This document shows, one piece after another, positions 60,814 to 64,000 of a stretch of 64,000 nucleotides of DNA. The position numbers and the translations under genes are program-made. Numbering within the stretch: the first letter of the stretch is position 1; each line of letters opens with the position of its first letter. Below the pieces are notes generated by a model that did not search any database, was not told the DNA's origin, and saw only the letters and a list, made by a program, of their open reading frames with translations. This DNA is from Betaproteobacteria bacterium (GTDB lineage: Bacteria > Pseudomonadota > Gammaproteobacteria > Burkholderiales > CAIKXV01): contig JAJTHE010000042.1 of NCBI GenBank assembly GCA_021298815.1, forward strand, positions 1 to 64,000, given 5' to 3'.

Positions 60814-62556
60814 ATGCAACAGATGAAATCGGAAGTGCGCGACGGCATGCAGGTCGAATGGAACGTGCCGATCACGATGGACGATGGCGTGGTGCTGCGC
60901 GCCGACGTGTTCCGCCCGCTCGGCGATGGCCGTTACCCGGTGGTCCTGAGCAGCGGTCCCTATGCGAAGGGCCTGGAGTTCGAGGAGGGGTATCCGGCGA
61001 ACTGGAGTCGGCTGGTGAAGTCGGCGCCCGAGGTTCTCGAGGGTTCGAGCAACAAGTACCAGAACTGGGAACTGGTCGACCCCGAGAAGTGGGTGCCCGA
61101 CGGTTACGCCTGCGTGCGCGTCGATTCGCGCGGTGCCGGCTGCTCGCCCGGGGTGATCGACTGCTGGTCGGCGCGCGAGGCGGTCGATCTCGCCGCCTGC
61201 ATCGAATGGGCAGGCTCCCAGGGCTGGAGCAACGGCAAGGTCGGCGTGAACGGCATCTCGTACTACGCGATGAACCAGTGGCAGGTAGCCGGCCTGCGCC
61301 CGAAGCACCTGGCTGCGCTGTGCATCTGGGAAGGCTCGTCCGACTACTACCGGGAGTTGTCCCGCCACGGCGGCATCCTCTGCGATTTCCTCGATTCCTG
61401 GTACCGGCGGCAGGTCACCTCGGTGCAGTACGGCGTCGGCGAGCGCGGCGCGAAGAGTGCGGTGACCGGAGAGCCGGTCGCCGGGCCGGTCACGCTGCCG
61501 GAGGCCGAACTTGCGGCGAACCGGGTGGACCTCGGCGGCGAGGCGCGCAGTCGGCCGCTGGTCGACGACTACTACCGCGCGCGCATGCCCGAGTTCGAGA
61601 AGATGGACACGCCGATGCTCTCCAGCGGGAACTGGGGGGGCATGGGCCTGCACACCCGTGGCAACTTCGAAGGCTTCCTGCGCGCCGCCTCGACGCAGAA
61701 GTGGCTCGAGGTGCATGGCGACACCCACTTCACCCATTTCTACAGCAACTACGGCATCGCGCTGCAGAAGCGTTTCCTCGGGCACTTCCTCAAGGGCGAG
61801 GACACCGGCTGGGCGAAGCAGCCGAAGGTGTCGCTGAACGTGCGCCATCCCGGCGAGCGGTTCGAATTGCGCGCCGAGCAGGAATGGCCGCTGGCGCGGA
61901 CCCGGTATACCCGCTACTACCTGCATGGGCAGGGGCTCGGGCTGTCGACCGACAACCCGGGGCAGGGCCAGGCGCTCGACTACGCGGCGATGGGCGACGG
62001 CCTCACCTTCCTGTCGCCGGCGATGACCGAGCCGCTGGAGATCACCGGTCCGGTGGCCGCGCGGCTGTGGCTGTCGTCGAAGACCCGCGATGCCGACGTG
62101 TTCCTGGTGCTCCGGGTGTTCGACCCCGAGGGGCGCGAAGTCACCTTCATCGGTTCCAACGATCCACGCACGCCGGTCGGCCTGGGCTGGCTGCGGGCGT
62201 CGCAGCGCAAGGTCGATCCGGCGCTGAGCACGCCGGCGCGGCCCTGGCATCCGCATGACGAGGCGTGGCCGCTGCAGCCCGGTGTGCCGGTGCCGCTCGA
62301 TGTCGAGATCTGGCCGACCTGCATCGTGGTGCCCACCGGCTATCGGTTCGGGCTTACCGTGCGCGGGCGCGACTATGAGTTCGACGGCACCGATTTCGGC
62401 GTGGCGAAGGCGGCATACCCGATGAGGGGCGTCGGCCCGTTTACCCACAACGATCCCGTCGACCGGCCGATGGAGGTGTTCGGCGGCACCAATACGCTCC
62501 ATTTTCCGGCCGATGACGCGCCTTACCTGCTGCTGCCGGTGATCCCGGCGCGTTGA
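60814..62556 (+). CDS. CocE/NonD-family alpha/beta hydrolase
   Basis: 580 aa. An X-Pro-dipeptidyl-peptidase-type S15 hydrolase domain (ITMDDGVVLRADVFRPL) with nucleophile Ser149 in VGVNGISYYAMNQW, followed by a C-terminal jelly-roll domain (LTFLSPAMTEPLEITGPVAARLWLSS) characteristic of CocE and glutaryl-7-ACA acylases. The usual acidic GWxD motif reads GNWGGMG, so the triad acid is not evident. It likely hydrolyses an ester or amide. It is the last gene of the rightward operon. Confidence 0.87.
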   Translation: MQQMKSEVRDGMQVEWNVPITMDDGVVLRADVFRPLGDGRYPVVLSSGPYAKGLEFEEGYPANWSRLVKSAPEVLEGSSNKYQNWELVDPEKWVPDGYACVRVDSRGAGCSPGVIDCWSAREAVDLAACIEWAGSQGWSNGKVGVNGISYYAMNQWQVAGLRPKHLAALCIWEGSSDYYRELSRHGGILCDFLDSWYRRQVTSVQYGVGERGAKSAVTGEPVAGPVTLPEAELAANRVDLGGEARSRPLVDDYYRARMPEFEKMDTPMLSSGNWGGMGLHTRGNFEGFLRAASTQKWLEVHGDTHFTHFYSNYGIALQKRFLGHFLKGEDTGWAKQPKVSLNVRHPGERFELRAEQEWPLARTRYTRYYLHGQGLGLSTDNPGQGQALDYAAMGDGLTFLSPAMTEPLEITGPVAARLWLSSKTRDADVFLVLRVFDPEGREVTFIGSNDPRTPVGLGWLRASQRKVDPALSTPARPWHPHDEAWPLQPGVPVPLDVEIWPTCIVVPTGYRFGLTVRGRDYEFDGTDFGVAKAAYPMRGVGPFTHNDPVDRPMEVFGGTNTLHFPADDAPYLLLPVIPAR

Positions 62557-62742
62557 GGCCGCATCGAGGCCTGCCGTGCTGCGCCGGGGCGAATGCGCCG
62601 GCGCGCCCGGGATCGGCGCTGCAGGTGTTACCCTGACGGCCGGCTCTTCATGAGTTCTGCACCCGCCGATGCCGCGGTCCACCAGGGGAACCCTGGCTGG
62701 ACTTGCCTACGGATCCCGGAAAAGAATCACTCCGGGAAACGA

Positions 62743-62829
62743 TGGTGCCGAGAAGAGGACTCGAACCTCCACAGTGTTGCCACCGCCAGGACCTGAACCT
62801 GGTGCGTCTACCAATTCCGCCATCTCGGC
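62743..62829 (-). tRNA. tRNA-Leu(CAG)
   Basis: The minus strand has acceptor stem GCCGAGA/TCTCGGC, discriminator A and an encoded CCA (plus-strand TGG at 62743-62745). Anticodon stem CCAGG/CCTGG with loop TTCAGGT gives anticodon CAG. A long variable arm and TTCGAGTC T-loop are typical of tRNA-Leu. 87 nt including CCA. It marks the right edge of the accessory region. Confidence 0.96.
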
Positions 62830-62871
62830 ATTGCGGCCGGGAAATGTATTCAACCACGCAGGCTTTGTCAA

Positions 62872-64000
62872 TTGACCTCTCAATATCGTCGGCGTTCCGG
62901 GCTCCGGACGTCGAACAAACCGGTCTTCACGACCATCGTTCCCGAGCGGGACAGCATCCTCGAAGCGCTGCGCGAAGCAGGCGTGCCGATGGAGCCGGAA
63001 CGGCTGTCCGAGATCCTGGACGTTGCCCCGGAGTCCGCTGAAGGCTTCTCGCGCCGCCTGGCTGCCATGGAGCGCGAAGGCGAGGTGATCGCCAACCGGC
63101 GCGGCGCGCTCGGCCTGCCGTCGAAGATGGACCTGATCCGCGGCCGGGTGCAGGGCCATCCGGACGGCTTCGGCTTCCTGGTGCCGGACGACGCCACCGG
63201 CGACCTGTTCCTCGGCCCGGCCGAGATGCAGAAGGTGCTGCACGGCGACCGCGTGCTCGGCCGCGAGGTGGCCGCCCCCCGGCGCGGCAAGCGCGAGGCG
63301 GTGGTGGTCGAGGTGCTGGAGCGCGGCAACCAGCGGGTGGTCGGCCGGCTGGAGGTCGAGCACGGCGTGCGCTTCGTGGTGGCCGAGGACCGTCGGGTGA
63401 GCCAGGACATCCTGGTCTCTCCGGATGATTCGTTCCCGGCGAAGGCCGGGCAGGTGGTGGTGGCCGAGATCATCGAGCAGCCGTCGCGCCACAGCCAGCC
63501 GATCGGACGCATCGTAGAGGTGCTCGGCAACTATGCCGACCCGGGCATGGAAATCGAGATCGCGCTGCGCAAGCACGACCTGCCGCATGTGTTCAGCGCC
63601 GAGGTCGAGAAGCTGGCGGCGAAGTTCCCGAAGGAGCCGCGCAAGACCGACCTGCGCGGCCGGGTCGACCTGCGCGAACTGCCGCTGGTCACCATCGACG
63701 GCGAGACCGCGCGCGACTTCGACGACGCGGTGTACTGCGAGCCGGTGCAGCGGCCGGAGCCGGGCAAGCCGGCGGCCAAGCGGGCACGCCGTTCGATCGC
63801 GCAGACGGTCAGCGACATGGTGAAGGACGCGACCGGCTACGGGCAGGCGCCGGCGGCGCCGGGAAGCGGCCCGAGCGGGCGCAAGGCGGTCCCCGATGCC
63901 GCGTACAAGCTGTTCGTGGCGATCGCCGACGTCGGCCACTATGTGAAGCCGGGCGATGCACTCGATACCGAGGCGCTGGCGCGCGGCACGTCGGTCTACT
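62872..64000 (+). CDS. rnr: Ribonuclease R (3' end beyond the window)
   Basis: About 376 N-terminal residues are visible; the gene runs off the right edge. After a basic N-terminus it shows the winged-helix part (ERDSILEALREAGVPMEPERLSEILDVAPE), cold-shock OB domains (GRVQGHPDGFGFLVPDDATGDLFL) and the start of the RNB domain with the catalytic DGETARDFDDAV motif. An Ala/Lys-rich insertion (AAKRARRSIAQTVSDMV...) interrupts the RNB domain. RNase R is a processive 3'-5' exoribonuclease that degrades structured RNA. No ATG or GTG exists in frame before the conserved region, so TTG at 62872 is inferred. Confidence 0.9.
   Translation, partial: MTSQYRRRSGLRTSNKPVFTTIVPERDSILEALREAGVPMEPERLSEILDVAPESAEGFSRRLAAMEREGEVIANRRGALGLPSKMDLIRGRVQGHPDGFGFLVPDDATGDLFLGPAEMQKVLHGDRVLGREVAAPRRGKREAVVVEVLERGNQRVVGRLEVEHGVRFVVAEDRRVSQDILVSPDDSFPAKAGQVVVAEIIEQPSRHSQPIGRIVEVLGNYADPGMEIEIALRKHDLPHVFSAEVEKLAAKFPKEPRKTDLRGRVDLRELPLVTIDGETARDFDDAVYCEPVQRPEPGKPAAKRARRSIAQTVSDMVKDATGYGQAPAAPGSGPSGRKAVPDAAYKLFVAIADVGHYVKPGDALDTEALARGTSVY

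Noticed and set aside
59512-62682. A very long open frame (over 1000 codons) on the minus strand
   Set aside because: It is antisense to Bug copy B, the amidohydrolase and the CocE-type hydrolase, has no domain signature and is Arg/His-rich, as expected for a shadow frame in GC-rich coding DNA.
62743-62829. tRNA-Leu as an integration site with a direct repeat
   Set aside because: I looked for the tRNA 3' end sequence near 43.3 kb and did not find it, and no integrase gene is in the window. Insertion at this tRNA remains a guess.

Overview
The window is GC-rich bacterial chromosome, about two thirds G+C by eye. Codon bias, many ATGA stop/start overlaps and gene order point to a betaproteobacterium of the order Burkholderiales. 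The strongest evidence is the block ndk-rlmN-pilF-rodZ-ispG-hisS-yfgM-bamB-der-hfq-hflX-hflK-hflC-DUF2065-hisZ-purA-phosphoribosyltransferase, which then resumes with tRNA-Leu and rnr. A second sign is ten periplasmic receptors of the Bug/TctC family, which are greatly expanded in this order. The species cannot be named from the sequence alone.

Layout. 1-11 kb: the 5' part of a YgiQ-type radical SAM gene, a secreted metallo-beta-lactamase-fold protein, tRNA-Ser(UGA), a Bax-inhibitor-1 membrane protein, a stray PEP-CTERM sorting-signal tail, rlmD, a PolB-type exonuclease, accA-tilS and a DapA-family aldolase. 11-18 kb: accessory genes, namely a DUF1080 protein, a bisC-like molybdoenzyme/bicupin/Bug operon, cysE and another Bug gene. 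18-25 kb: a CysB-like regulator diverges from cysI-DUF934-cobA-cysM, a siroheme-dependent sulfite-to-cysteine module without cysH or cysDN, followed by an unusual SDR and a Bug gene. 25-43 kb: a SPOR protein and the conserved housekeeping block.

43.3-62.7 kb: an accessory catabolic region of about 19 kb sits between the phosphoribosyltransferase gene and tRNA-Leu(CAG)/rnr. It holds seven Bug receptors, a three-domain RidA-like protein, a TauD/TfdA-type dioxygenase, a FitAB (VapBC-type) toxin-antitoxin pair with a palindromic operator, and two divergent catabolic operons. The leftward operon encodes a two-subunit molybdenum hydroxylase, Bug, an ACMSD-like amidohydrolase, an active and a degenerate isochorismatase-fold protein, and a PuuE-like deacetylase-fold hydrolase. 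The rightward operon encodes two tandem duplicate Bugs, a second ACMSD-like amidohydrolase and a CocE/NonD hydrolase. Together they look like an undescribed pathway that hydroxylates and then hydrolyses a nitrogen heterocycle, cyclic amide or ester; the substrate is inference.

No rRNA, CRISPR array, insertion sequence, integrase or replication origin was seen.
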